Positions 48,685 through 57,707 of a stretch of DNA of 64,000 nt are shown piece after piece. This stretch comes from Rhodospirillaceae bacterium. Lineage in GTDB: Bacteria > Pseudomonadota > Alphaproteobacteria > Rhodospirillales > Rhodospirillaceae. The notes under the pieces are model-generated. The model searched no databases and was not told where the DNA came from. It saw only the letters and a program-made list of their open reading frames with translations. The DNA is taken from the NCBI GenBank assembly GCA_947476925.1, contig CANJSF010000005.1, positions 62,001 to 126,000 of the forward strand. Direction: 5' to 3'. Position numbers and translations under genes: made by a program. The stretch's first letter is position 1. Each line of letters starts with the position of its first letter.

Positions 48685-50474
48685 TCCGACTCACTCTTCA
48701 CGTACTTCACCACTTCACCGGCCAGCAACTCGCCCATGCGAGGGTCGTCGTTGGCGGGCACCCACATCGCCCAGGTTCCGGTGTATTGGTTTTGAACTGG
48801 TTTGTCGTCGGACGGCGCGCCTTTGGTCACGTCGTAACCCAAGTGCCCGAAGGCCGGCACATCAAACGCTAAAGACGGATCAACATCTTCCCGCGCGCGA
48901 TCAGCCGGTGATTGACGCGGCGGCGGATAAACACCGCCACTTTTGCAACCGCCCATGTCAAAGCAGCACGCTTGCTTGGCGTCACCGGCTTTGCATTCTT
49001 TCTCAACCCAAATGCCCCAATAATCTGCGAATGGATTGCCGTGATTTGGATAGCGCGTGTAGTCGCCGGTTTTGGCGTACAGCCAGGTTTTCCAGCCGAT
49101 TTCTTTGGCGATCTGGTTGGGCACTTCGACCAAGTCCAACGCTGAGTGAATGACAATTTGCGAAAAGATCACGACGATGTGTTTGACACCGCGATTTTTC
49201 AACATCTCCAGCGCATCCCAATACCGATACTGATGATCGCCGCCGGGCAACTGCTTGTTGCTCTCGTACATCCAAGCGTTGCCCAAATCTTCGCCGCGCA
49301 TCTCGCGCGTTCGCTCTAAATTGCTGCGCACCCGGCCGCCGACTTTGATGTTGGGGTTGGGTTCACGCAGCCCCATCCAACTGCCGACGATGTTTTCAGC
49401 CTTCATGGTGGGGTATCTGCGCAGCAATTCCGCTTTAATGCGCGCATCTAAAATCAACGTGTCGTCGATTTTCGGGTCGAAGGCTTCATTGCCCTCGCGC
49501 GTGGCGTGGTTAATGAACATCACCGCGGTATCGGCGGGGGCAATGTTTTTGTTAAACGACTTCACCACGCCGTCGACCATCATATTGGCCAACAGCGGAT
49601 CTTCCACCACCGGATTGCGGCGTCCTGCCAACGGAACCTTGGGGTCCGACTTCGGCTCGCCCAACGAGCGCGTCCAGCCCGGTGGGTCATTAGGGTAGCT
49701 TTCCGTCATCAGGTCGGTGATATCATTCAGCCAACGCACTTTAATATGAGTGCCGTTCTTTTTGTTCCAATCATCGACCATGCGGCGCGTCATGCTGACC
49801 ACGTCGAACGATTTCCAAAACCGCGTGCCCGCCACAGTCATGTCGATCATCACCAGCTCGTCAGCGCCTTGTTTCAGCAACCGCTCGCCGGGGCCGTCGA
49901 TGTTGTAGCGCTGCGGGTCGCAGCCTTTCCAAGGGCCGCCGTCTTTGGCGCTGCCGCAGTAGGTCAATTGTGTGCCGCCAGGCACTTTGGGCTCGTACAT
50001 ATATCGTGGCCAAGGCAGATACTTGGTTTGCTCTAAATCACCAATCCACTGCGCGCGGTCAGAAATAAACTTCACACCGAGTTTTTTGCTCGCGTTCGCC
50101 AGCGCCCGTTTCAGCGCGGCTTCTTGCGCTTCGGTATATTTCAGCGCGGGGTCTTTGCCGCCCATGCGCTCGGATGCAAAGGCGTATTTTTTCAGCTGCG
50201 TCGAGGCATTGGCATAAGATTGATCGTCCGCCCCCTTCACGACCGTCGGCCACGCCTCAGGGTTCCAAATCACATTCTTGAAAATGGGATTGTGCGGGTC
50301 GTACTGGAAAAATTGCAGCGTATTGTCCCATTGGTTGGCGACGCCCTGCTCTTCCCCGCCGCCGTGAACCACGAACAACACACCAACAGTGCGCTGTTTG
50401 GCCGGGGGCGCTGCGGCGCAGGCGGACAGCGCTAGAGCCAGCACAACCGAAAAAAATCGAACAATTCTGATCAT
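48681..50474 (-). CDS. Large lipoprotein of unknown function
   Basis: 597 residues from the ATG at 50474 with GGGGAT upstream; the frame runs on but without the signal peptide. A lipobox LSAC (near 19-22) anchors it. Two alpha/beta stretches (VGVLFVVHGGGEEQG near the start and DTAVMFINHATREGNEAF in the middle, then KHIVVIFSQIVIHSALD) faintly recall a two-lobe chelatase-like fold, but I cannot confirm this. A Cys cluster (KECKAGDAKQACCFDMGGC) lies near 515-535. There is no assigned family. It is divergent from the nitrilase gene. Confidence 0.7.
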   Translation of the reverse strand: MIRIVRFFSVVLALALSACAAAPPAKQRTVGVLFVVHGGGEEQGVANQWDNTLQFFQYDPHNPIFKNVIWNPEAWPTVVKGADDQSYANASTQLKKYAFASERMGGKDPALKYTEAQEAALKRALANASKKLGVKFISDRAQWIGDLEQTKYLPWPRYMYEPKVPGGTQLTYCGSAKDGGPWKGCDPQRYNIDGPGERLLKQGADELVMIDMTVAGTRFWKSFDVVSMTRRMVDDWNKKNGTHIKVRWLNDITDLMTESYPNDPPGWTRSLGEPKSDPKVPLAGRRNPVVEDPLLANMMVDGVVKSFNKNIAPADTAVMFINHATREGNEAFDPKIDDTLILDARIKAELLRRYPTMKAENIVGSWMGLREPNPNIKVGGRVRSNLERTREMRGEDLGNAWMYESNKQLPGGDHQYRYWDALEMLKNRGVKHIVVIFSQIVIHSALDLVEVPNQIAKEIGWKTWLYAKTGDYTRYPNHGNPFADYWGIWVEKECKAGDAKQACCFDMGGCKSGGVYPPPRQSPADRAREDVDPSLAFDVPAFGHLGYDVTKGAPSDDKPVQNQYTGTWAMWVPANDDPRMGELLAGEVVKYVKSESD

Positions 50475-50625
50475 GGCTGCAGATCCCCAAACCATCCCCA
50501 AGTTAACTTGCCCGATTTTGTGCACCGATCCATGGCCGATCATGCGTTGACCGAGCCGAGGATAACCGGTTGCGCCATCCGCCCCCCAGTGAAAAGATCG
50601 TCCCTCTATGAATGGGGAGCTTGAA

Positions 50626-51693
50626 ATGATCCAACCTTGGACAGCCACCTGCGTGCAGGTTTACACGCATTGCGTCAATTCCACGACCACGCGCGCCGAC
50701 GCCATGGCCGTTGTCAACAAAAGCGTCGACCGCTGGCTGCAGCTGGCCAAAGCTGGCGCACGCATGAGCGGCGGTGGCAAGCAGTTGATGCTGTTTCCAG
50801 AATTTGCCCTCACCGGTTTTCCGTTACACGAAACGGCGGCCGAGTGGATTGACAAAGCCTGCATTGAAATTCCGGGCCCGGTGACCGAGCGTTTTCAAAA
50901 AGCCGCGCAAGAATTGAAATGCTATTTCGGTATGAATGCCTACGAGCGCGACCCTGAATGGCCGGGGCGCTATTTCAATTGCAGTTTCATCATCGGGCCA
51001 AACGGCGACATCCTGATTAAGTATCGGCGCATCAACACGGTGCACACCGGCAGCCCCCACGACTTTATGGACAAGTACCTGGCCAAGTACGGCATTGAGG
51101 GAACGTTCCCTGTAGCTAAAACCGAACTGGGCAATTTGGCGATCATGCCTTGCGGTGAAATCATGTACCCGGAAGCCACGCGCATGTTCATGTTTCGCGG
51201 CGCGGAAGTATTGCTTCACCCCACCAGCGATCAAGGGCTTGATGATAAGTGGGCCTGGGAGTCGGCTAAGAAAGTGCGGGCCTCTGAAAATATGATGTAC
51301 CTGGTATCGTGCAATGCCACCGGCCAACTGGGCACGTACATTCCCGAAGGCCAGACCATGGGCAATTCTAAAATTATCGATTTCAACGGCCGAGTGCTTT
51401 GCCAAACCGGCGGGCCAGGGGAAAGCACCACCGCCTCGGCGATCATTGATGTTGAAAGCCTGCGTCGCGCGCGCTTGCAACCGGGCGCTGGCAATCGATT
51501 GTTGCGCCAGCGACTTGAAATTTACAGGCCGCTTTATAATTCCAGCACATTCTATCCGGCCAACCAATTCTCCGATCAGCCCATGGATTCTAAAGCTCGC
51601 ATCATGGAGATTCAGGCGGTGGCTTTGAAGAACATGGAGAAGGCCGGCGTGATTACCTACCCAGATGATGGGGCCAAACGAGCGGCGGAATAG
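50626..51693 (+). CDS. Nitrilase-superfamily carbon-nitrogen hydrolase
   Basis: 355 residues from the ATG at 50626, with GGGGAG six bases before; an ATG at 50608 is possible but lacks a site. The catalytic triad is complete: Glu59 in LFPEFALTG, Lys132 in IKYRRINT and Cys176 in MPCGEIMYPE. It should hydrolyse an amide or nitrile in the cytoplasm, closest in feel to formamidase/aliphatic amidase members. An MFS gene follows after 5 bases in the same unit, so import of its substrate or export of its product is likely. Confidence 0.88.
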   Translation: MIQPWTATCVQVYTHCVNSTTTRADAMAVVNKSVDRWLQLAKAGARMSGGGKQLMLFPEFALTGFPLHETAAEWIDKACIEIPGPVTERFQKAAQELKCYFGMNAYERDPEWPGRYFNCSFIIGPNGDILIKYRRINTVHTGSPHDFMDKYLAKYGIEGTFPVAKTELGNLAIMPCGEIMYPEATRMFMFRGAEVLLHPTSDQGLDDKWAWESAKKVRASENMMYLVSCNATGQLGTYIPEGQTMGNSKIIDFNGRVLCQTGGPGESTTASAIIDVESLRRARLQPGAGNRLLRQRLEIYRPLYNSSTFYPANQFSDQPMDSKARIMEIQAVALKNMEKAGVITYPDDGAKRAAE

Positions 51694-51698
51694 CGGGC

Positions 51699-52991
51699 GT
51701 GTCATCGTCCCCCGAACCCGAAGTCAGCGACGGATATCGTCGCTATCTCCTCGTGCTTTTGATGCTCTGCCAAGTGTTCAACTATTTGGACCGGCAGTTG
51801 CCGGCCATCTTGTTGCCGTCCATCAAAAAAGACCTGGTTCTGACGGACACCCAACTGGGATTCATCACTGGTCTCGCCTTCGCCGCGTTCTACGCGGTCG
51901 TGGGCATTCCCTTGGGCCGGTTGTCAGACAGCATCAGCCGTCGCAAGTTGATGACCGCCTGCATAGGCGTGTGGAGCTTAGCCACCGCCAGCACGGGCAT
52001 GGCCACGAGTTTCATCACAATGGCCAGCGCGCGCTTTGTTGTCGGGATGGGCGAAGCCGGGCTAACGCCGTGCGCCTATTCCTTGATGTCCGACGTCTTT
52101 CCGGCCAAGCGCCGCGCCGGGGCCTTTGGCATTTTTGCGGCGGGCACGCCCTTTGGCGCGCTTCTCGCCTTTGTCGGCGGCGGGTGGATTACCGAAATTT
52201 TCGGCTGGCGCACGGCTTTCATTGCGCTGGGTCTGCCGGGCTTGATCTTGGCGGCGTTGGTGTTCTTCACCGTGAAGGAAACGAAACGCGGAAACCTGGA
52301 AGGCATGCAGGACTCCGGCAAGCCACCGCCGCTTTCCGAGGTGTTTCGCACATTGTTCTCGATCCCCTCTTTCTGGCACTGCTGCCTGGGCACCTCGTTC
52401 ACCGGATTAGTGTACTCGTGCATTCAAGCTTGGGTGCCGTCGTTTCTATCGCGCTCGTTCGGCATGAGCACCGGCGAGATTGGCAGTTGGCTGGCACCGG
52501 GCGTAGCGGCTGGCGGACTCATCGGCACCATGATGGGCGGACGATTAGCCGACCGTTTGGCGCTGGCCGATGAACGCTGGCGCGGCTGGCTGCCCGCCAT
52601 CACCACTGGAGTGGGCTCGCTGTTGGGTGCCATCGCCTTTACCGCCGATAACTGGGGCTTTGCCGTGGTGATGATTAGTGTGCCGCTGCTTTTGTGCCCG
52701 GTGCATCTGCCGATCTACGGCTCGATTTTGCAGAGCCTTGCGCCGTTGCGCATGCGCGGGGCGTTTCCGGCGATCTCGTTATTCATCGCCTCGGTGCTTG
52801 GTATCGGGATCGGCCCGCAGATGGTGGGCATTGCCAGCGATTTGGTACGACCCTTTGTCGGTGAAGAGTCGCTGCGTTACGCGCTGATGCTCGTGGTGCC
52901 CTTCTTTGGCGTATGGGCTGCCATCCACTTTTACCTGGGCGGCAAACACATCCCAGCAGATTTCGCCAAGGCCAAGCGGCAAAATAGCTAA
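51699..52991 (+). CDS. MFS transporter (Spinster/phthalate-permease-like)
   Basis: 430 residues from a GTG at 51699. It has twelve helices. NYLDRQLPAILLPSIKKDL in helix 1, the loop motif GRLSDSISRRKLM and RFVVGMGEAGLTPCAYSLMSD in helix 4 are the pattern of the anion:cation symporter/Spinster group that takes up organic acids. It is paired with the nitrilase gene (5-base gap), so it may carry that enzyme's substrate. Its end overlaps the convergent formylglycine-enzyme-like gene by 4 bases. Confidence 0.85.
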   Translation: MSSSPEPEVSDGYRRYLLVLLMLCQVFNYLDRQLPAILLPSIKKDLVLTDTQLGFITGLAFAAFYAVVGIPLGRLSDSISRRKLMTACIGVWSLATASTGMATSFITMASARFVVGMGEAGLTPCAYSLMSDVFPAKRRAGAFGIFAAGTPFGALLAFVGGGWITEIFGWRTAFIALGLPGLILAALVFFTVKETKRGNLEGMQDSGKPPPLSEVFRTLFSIPSFWHCCLGTSFTGLVYSCIQAWVPSFLSRSFGMSTGEIGSWLAPGVAAGGLIGTMMGGRLADRLALADERWRGWLPAITTGVGSLLGAIAFTADNWGFAVVMISVPLLLCPVHLPIYGSILQSLAPLRMRGAFPAISLFIASVLGIGIGPQMVGIASDLVRPFVGEESLRYALMLVVPFFGVWAAIHFYLGGKHIPADFAKAKRQNS

Positions 52992-53914
52992 TCTACCGAT
53001 GCCGCGACCCTGAAACCTAACACCACCAGTCGGGTCGTCACCGGGTCACCGCCGCGCGTGGTGGTGCGCGTGTACCATTCCGCCGACGAATAACCCGAGC
53101 TGCGCAATACGCGGCGCTTGCAATCGGCGGGCGGAACTTCCAACGCGGTGCCGTCGCGCGGCGTCGTGGCGAGATCTTCGGCACGACAATCGCGCGCCCA
53201 TTCCCACACATTGCCCAGCATGTCGTGCAAGCCAAAGGCATTGGCGGGGAACTTTGTCACTGGCGAGGTAAAGGCATAGCCGTCGTCGCAATCGATCGCG
53301 CCGTACTCAGGGATGATGCGCAGATAATTTTTGTCGCCGACGTTGGCGTACTTGCAGCTTTCTTCTGCTGCCCCAGGCCAAGGGCGTTTTGCGGCGGTGC
53401 CTGCGCGTGCGCCGTATTCAAACTGCGCTTCGGTGGGCAGTGCATACACATGCTTGCCGCCCGACAATTTGGTCAGCCACGCCGCATAGGCGTTGGCATC
53501 GTCCCACGACACGCACACCACCGGCTCGTCATCTTTTTGCTTGCTGCCATCGGGCCATTGCGGATCCTGCCAACTCACTTTTGACGGATCAGGTAACCGC
53601 TTTTCCCAAATCGAGCGGCATTTGCCGTCTTGAACGTAGCCGGTGGCTTTAACGAAAGCGGCAAACTGCGCGCGTGTGGTTTCGGTTTTAGCCATGGCGA
53701 AGGGTTTGGCGATGGTGACTTTGATTTCTGGCCCGCCCCACCCGAATTTGCGGTTTTGGCTTTCGCTCTCTGGCTCGCCCATGGTGAAGCTGCCACGAGG
53801 AAGCACAGCCATCTCGGGGCAATCGGAGCAATCTTTGAATGCCTGAGGGCCTTGACCCTCGGCGTGGGCGATGAAAGGCAGCAAGAGTACGGTGACGCAG
53901 ATAATTCTCAGCAT
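52988..53914 (-). CDS. Exported formylglycine-generating-enzyme-like (SUMF1) protein
   Basis: 308 residues with a signal peptide (about 1-18) and GGGGAGG before the ATG. The FGE-sulfatase fold is clear: LPRGSFTMGEPESE, KTETTRAQFAAF, PVVCVSWDDANAYAAWL, ALPTEAQFEYGARAG and GNVWEWARDC. The two active-site Cys that oxidise sulfatase Cys are replaced (RSSGYSSAEWYTRTT), and no sulfatase is nearby. It is therefore probably a binding or other-purpose member. Its role is unknown. Confidence 0.85.
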   Translation of the reverse strand: MLRIICVTVLLLPFIAHAEGQGPQAFKDCSDCPEMAVLPRGSFTMGEPESESQNRKFGWGGPEIKVTIAKPFAMAKTETTRAQFAAFVKATGYVQDGKCRSIWEKRLPDPSKVSWQDPQWPDGSKQKDDEPVVCVSWDDANAYAAWLTKLSGGKHVYALPTEAQFEYGARAGTAAKRPWPGAAEESCKYANVGDKNYLRIIPEYGAIDCDDGYAFTSPVTKFPANAFGLHDMLGNVWEWARDCRAEDLATTPRDGTALEVPPADCKRRVLRSSGYSSAEWYTRTTTRGGDPVTTRLVVLGFRVAASVD

Positions 53915-53967
53915 GGTGTCCTCCCCTTGGCTTAGGTAGCATACCGCTTATAGGGGTGAATCCAAAC

Positions 53968-54087
53968 ATGAAGCATCGCAAGCTGCGCCGCTACGTAAGG
54001 TGCCAGCCAATGACGACACCTGCAGGAAAATTCCACGTGGTGCATATTCAAGATATGTTCCCCGACGAACCGCATGCAGACTTTTGA
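53968..54087 (+). CDS. Possible 39-residue basic small protein
   Basis: An ATG at 53968 with GGGGTG about nine bases before opens a 39-codon frame that begins MKHRKLRRYVRCQP and ends at 54087, 27 bases before the next gene. It has no membrane helix and no known family. It may equally be random leader sequence. Confidence 0.2.
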   Translation: MKHRKLRRYVRCQPMTTPAGKFHVVHIQDMFPDEPHADF

Positions 54088-54114
54088 ACTCATTAAACTA
54101 AGTGGAGAAGCGCA

Positions 54115-54807
54115 ATGAATCACCGGTCGTACAGCGGTAAAGTGCTCTACCTGACTGATGGCAAAGGCGAGATGGGCCGGGAAATGTTTTACGTCACCAT
54201 CCAGCCCGACGGGACTCGCACCATGCGCGCCACCTGCGAAATGGACGATGACCGTTTGCTGCGCGACGTGGTGATGACCGTCAACAAAGAGTGGCAACCG
54301 ACTGACGCTTTTGTGCGCCTGATGATCGAAGAGAAATTCTATGGCAGTTCGTGGTTCCGGTTCACCGACACCACCGCCGAATGCCAGGGCTATACCGTGA
54401 ATGAGGGGCGCATCAATCAACTGTTTGAAACGCAAGGGCGGACATCTAAGTTTGGCACTCATCCGGTGCACGGAGACGCCTGGGGCTTGGCGGAATTCAA
54501 AGACCGCACGCCTGGAGAGATCTCCGTCCGCCGCGGACCAACATTTTCATCGTCGCACTTGCCCAATGGCGGCTCGGGCCCCTACCTGATGCCAACGGGA
54601 AGCTACATTCAGCGCAAGTACATCGGCCTTGAGGACATCGCTGTGACAGCCGGAAAATTTAAGGCCGCGCATTTTCAAATGCTATTTGATCAATATCCGC
54701 CTATCGACATCTGGGCGACACCCGAAGACTGCATTCCAGTACGTTTGCGGTGGGATTTACTAAAGCAGACGTATGAGTTGGTGGAACTGTCGGGTGATGC
54801 GCGCTAG
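54115..54807 (+). CDS. Hypothetical protein, 230 residues
   Basis: The ATG has GGAG seven bases upstream. There is no signal peptide or membrane helix, so it is probably cytoplasmic. The C-terminal half (GLEDIAVTAGKFKAAHFQMLF ... IDIWATPEDCIPVRLRWDLL) looks like the beta-sheet of DUF3108-like proteins, but weakly. The DUF1838 gene follows after 29 bases, so the two form an operon. No function is assigned. Confidence 0.75.
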   Translation: MNHRSYSGKVLYLTDGKGEMGREMFYVTIQPDGTRTMRATCEMDDDRLLRDVVMTVNKEWQPTDAFVRLMIEEKFYGSSWFRFTDTTAECQGYTVNEGRINQLFETQGRTSKFGTHPVHGDAWGLAEFKDRTPGEISVRRGPTFSSSHLPNGGSGPYLMPTGSYIQRKYIGLEDIAVTAGKFKAAHFQMLFDQYPPIDIWATPEDCIPVRLRWDLLKQTYELVELSGDAR

Positions 54808-54836
54808 CATCTGATTTGAAATAAGGGAGAACGACA

Positions 54837-55733
54837 ATGTCTGAGGATATTTCGCGACGTGGATTTGGGTTGGCAACAACGGGGCTTGGCATCGGCATGA
54901 TGGGCGGATTTCCCGCCAATGCTGCCACGCCCAAGTCGTTACCCACGGACCCCAAAGCCATTGCTGAAACGCTGGTGCGCATGTACGGCACTTCGGGCAA
55001 AGAACCTGTGGTGTGGAAAACGCGTGGTATTGTTTACGGCGTGCAGCCTACCGCCGTGACACCGCTGATTGGTTTTCGCGGCTCGGAAAGCGCGTGGTGG
55101 ACGCGCAAAGACGAAACGACATGGGTGCGATACTCTTCCACCATGTCGTTCTTTCAAGATTTAGAGACCGGCAAATTCATCGACGAGTTTAAAAACCCGT
55201 TGAACGGCAAAACCGTGAAGGTGGGCGTCAGCTTTATTCGCCACAAGGAAGGCGAATACAAAACGACCAAGGGCGACTACTACGGCAGCATGAAGAAAGC
55301 CTTCCCCGACGTCTATAAAGACGAAGTGGTCAAGCCCGAGTGGACACTGGACGGCGACACCATACGCCTGAGGGGAGCGTCGAACTTCCCGCCCATCTTG
55401 GCGCAGCCCAGCAAAGAATGCGCCACGCTGGTGGCCCGCGCCTCAGAAGTATTTAACCCGAAAGTCGAAACACCCTGGGGCGCCAGCACCGGTTGGAACA
55501 TCCGCGTTTGGGAACGCTGGCTCGAGATGGTCGACGACAAAGGTGCGGCCCTGCCCGGCCACGACATTTGGCATTTTGATGCGGTAAAAATGAGCGGCTT
55601 TGAAGGATTGGATGCAGATTACTTGGCACGCGCGCGCGCGCATTCGCCGCTATTTGAAAAATCGCCCGAGTTCGACGAAGGCCCCAGCTTTTTTGAGCGT
55701 ATTCTCGACGCACGCAAAAAAGCAGCAGGCTAA
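54837..55733 (+). CDS. Exported DUF1838 protein (Tat signal)
   Basis: 298 residues with GGGAG upstream. The N-terminus SRRGFGLATTGLGIG is a Tat signal, with cleavage after about NAA. The DUF1838 domain follows: KTRGIVYGVQPTAVTPLIGFRGSESAWW, FQDLETGKFIDEFKNPLNGK, and GWNIRVWERWLEM near the end. The family is uncharacterised; Tat export hints at folding before export or a bound cofactor. It is the second gene of a pair with the 230-residue hypothetical protein and ends at a bidirectional terminator. Confidence 0.85.
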   Translation: MSEDISRRGFGLATTGLGIGMMGGFPANAATPKSLPTDPKAIAETLVRMYGTSGKEPVVWKTRGIVYGVQPTAVTPLIGFRGSESAWWTRKDETTWVRYSSTMSFFQDLETGKFIDEFKNPLNGKTVKVGVSFIRHKEGEYKTTKGDYYGSMKKAFPDVYKDEVVKPEWTLDGDTIRLRGASNFPPILAQPSKECATLVARASEVFNPKVETPWGASTGWNIRVWERWLEMVDDKGAALPGHDIWHFDAVKMSGFEGLDADYLARARAHSPLFEKSPEFDEGPSFFERILDARKKAAG

Positions 55734-55738
55734 AAACA

Positions 55739-55771
55739 AAGAACCCCGCCGGAGGAAAAGGCGGGGTTCTT
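55739..55771. terminator. Bidirectional Rho-independent terminator after the DUF1838 gene
   Basis: A 12-bp stem (55739-55750 with 55760-55771) closes a 9-base loop. T-rich sequence follows on the plus strand and an A-rich run precedes, so both converging genes could be ended here. Confidence 0.85.
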
Positions 55772-55814
55772 ATTTATCACACTCTGACCGAGGGATGTCA
55801 GGAGCGTGTGAGTC

Positions 55815-55946
55815 TTATCGTGTAGAAACGACGACACCGTTGTGGCGGAAGCCATCGTGGATCTGTAAGCCGTGCGCAGCGACCAGCAGGGCCGCTACGA
55901 TCGCCAGGCTGGCGATTAGAAAACTCTTTCTGAGTGTCGCGATCAT
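55815..55946 (-). CDS. 43-residue single-pass membrane small protein
   Basis: The ATG at 55946 has a good GGGAGAG site five bases upstream. The frame begins MIATLRKSFLIASLAIVAAL and runs on hydrophobically to about residue 24, then has a polar tail ending VVVSTR and TAA at 55815. It is a single membrane helix or an uncleaved signal. The strong bidirectional terminator 44 bases further on fits a gene ending here. It has no known family. Length cut-offs would miss it. Confidence 0.6.
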   Translation of the reverse strand: MIATLRKSFLIASLAIVAALLVAAHGLQIHDGFRHNGVVVSTR

Positions 55947-56115
55947 CTTTCTCTCCCGGAGTTGGTTGGGGGTAACCGTCGGGCAAGAAAACAATCGGGC
56001 GTGAAGGCTGAATCTTTCCTTAACACCCGAAAACGCGATGAATCAAAGGCTTAGAGGACGAGTCGCGATGGGCAGAAATGCCAACGCGCAAACGACTCGA
56101 GCGACTCGACTTCTC

Positions 56116-56682
56116 TTACTCTGGAATTTTGCTCAAGTTCAATTCGAACACTTCAACGATACGGCCATTGGGGTCGTACATCATCATGTTGCGCGACAAG
56201 CGCGAGCCCGACACTTTGGGCCCAAACAGAATCTCAACACCTTTGGCCTTAGCGCGTTTGGCAATTTCGTCAATGTTCGACACGCGATGCGGGTGAATTT
56301 CACTGCCCTGAATACCACGCTGGTTTTTCAACTTGGCGACATCTTTACAGGCCGGTGCTTTGGGATCTTCGATGCCCATAAACGCCACGCGCCCGCCGAT
56401 AATCTCGCCACCGGGATAAACTCCCGAGCCGCGCATAATCACAAAACGCACTTTCGAATTGGGGTTGGTATCGAGAAACTTCATCGCACCATCGGGGCTT
56501 TGAATGCCGTCTTCCATCACCTCTTGGCCGAGGATGTCGCGATAAAACGCAATGGACTCCTCCAGCTTGCACGTCACCGTGACCGAGCGCAGCAGCATGC
56601 TTTGAACTTTAGCTTCTTGGGCTTGAACTGACGTGCTGAGAGCGAGCGCGGCAACAGCGGGTATCAATACGGCGCGAAGCAT
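56116..56682 (-). CDS. Exported VOC (glyoxalase/dioxygenase fold) protein
   Basis: 188 residues with GGAG upstream. A signal peptide ends STSVQA (about 1-21), then a VOC fold: RSVTVTCKLEESIAFYRDILGQEVMED for the first module and a C-terminal MMMYDPNGRIVEVFEL strand with the Glu often used as metal ligand. VOC enzymes usually act in the cytoplasm, so export is unusual. The substrate is unknown. Confidence 0.8.
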   Translation of the reverse strand: MLRAVLIPAVAALALSTSVQAQEAKVQSMLLRSVTVTCKLEESIAFYRDILGQEVMEDGIQSPDGAMKFLDTNPNSKVRFVIMRGSGVYPGGEIIGGRVAFMGIEDPKAPACKDVAKLKNQRGIQGSEIHPHRVSNIDEIAKRAKAKGVEILFGPKVSGSRLSRNMMMYDPNGRIVEVFELNLSKIPE

Positions 56683-56879
56683 GGGCGTTCTCCTATGAGG
56701 GCGGTCTTCGAATTAAAATGGCGTTTTAAGTCTAGGCTGACGCCCGCGCTGATAGCAACCAATGGGGCATCACGTTCGCGCAAATGCTTGGCGTGAATCG
56801 GACAAAAACCATCGCCGTGAGGAATAATATTCCGCTCATACGAACGACCGACTTCGGCGGCAATGACGTCTTTGGTCCG

Positions 56880-57707
56880 TCAGGCCACATCAAAAAAGGC
56901 GCGCATCGAGTCAGCCATCAATTCGGCTTCGGCATCCCAAGCGTTGTGGCCAGCCTTGGCGCTGATATCGACAAGAATGGGAAAGGGCACGATTTCTTTC
57001 GCGCGGCGCGTGTTGGGCCCCAGCATTTCGTTGAGCACCAACAACAGTGTCGGCTGCGTCAGTTTTTTGAGCGTGCTTTCGCAATCGTAGTTCAGCGATG
57101 CTTCGGGCCCGAACCAACCCTTGGTTCCCGAACGCAATCGCTCAACAAACATTTCAAAACGGCGCTCGATTGGCGTGCCTGAACTTGGATCCATCACTGT
57201 GTTGCGCCAGATCTTGGGCACGAAATCCGGGTCGCTCAGAATGGGTTGTGGGCCGCCGAACTGCGCTTTCATTTTGGTGCGCTCTTCGGCCGTAAATAGC
57301 GCCAAGCTGGGCAACGAAAGTTTGCGCACCAAATCGGGGCGGGTTGTTGCCAACTCAACCGCGATCAGCGTGCCCGTATGGCAACCCACCACATCGACAG
57401 CACCCTTGCCTTTTGCGCCATACCCCAAGCCATCGAGCATATCGGCCATGGCCCCCGCGTAATCGGGAATCGTAACTGGCACATCAGGCCCATCGGAGCC
57501 GCCGAAACCCGGTGTATCGGGGCACAACACCAGCCGGTCTTCGGCCAAGATGCGCTGAAAGATTTTATATGAGAGGCCCGACATCGGGCTGGGATGAAAA
57601 CATACGACAGGCGTTTTGCTGCCAGGGCCCGAAGCAGGTTGAGCGCACGTGATGTGAACCTGACCGTAACGACCCGCACCGTACGCACGCCAAACTTTCG
57701 CCGCCAT
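56880..57707 (-). CDS. Alpha/beta hydrolase with GCHTG elbow
   Basis: 275 residues from the ATG at 57707, which has GGAGGT right before it. The alpha/beta hydrolase fold is clear: FHPSPMSG (oxyanion loop), DTPGFGGSD, then the elbow VVGCHTGTLIA (106-116) and the late His in AGHNAWD. The usual G-x-S-x-G nucleophile position holds His110, with Cys109 beside it. GYHTG-type elbows occur in some relatives and their chemistry is not settled. It is cytoplasmic and divergent from the 128-residue hypothetical gene. Confidence 0.8.
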   Translation of the reverse strand: MAAKVWRAYGAGRYGQVHITCAQPASGPGSKTPVVCFHPSPMSGLSYKIFQRILAEDRLVLCPDTPGFGGSDGPDVPVTIPDYAGAMADMLDGLGYGAKGKGAVDVVGCHTGTLIAVELATTRPDLVRKLSLPSLALFTAEERTKMKAQFGGPQPILSDPDFVPKIWRNTVMDPSSGTPIERRFEMFVERLRSGTKGWFGPEASLNYDCESTLKKLTQPTLLLVLNEMLGPNTRRAKEIVPFPILVDISAKAGHNAWDAEAELMADSMRAFFDVA

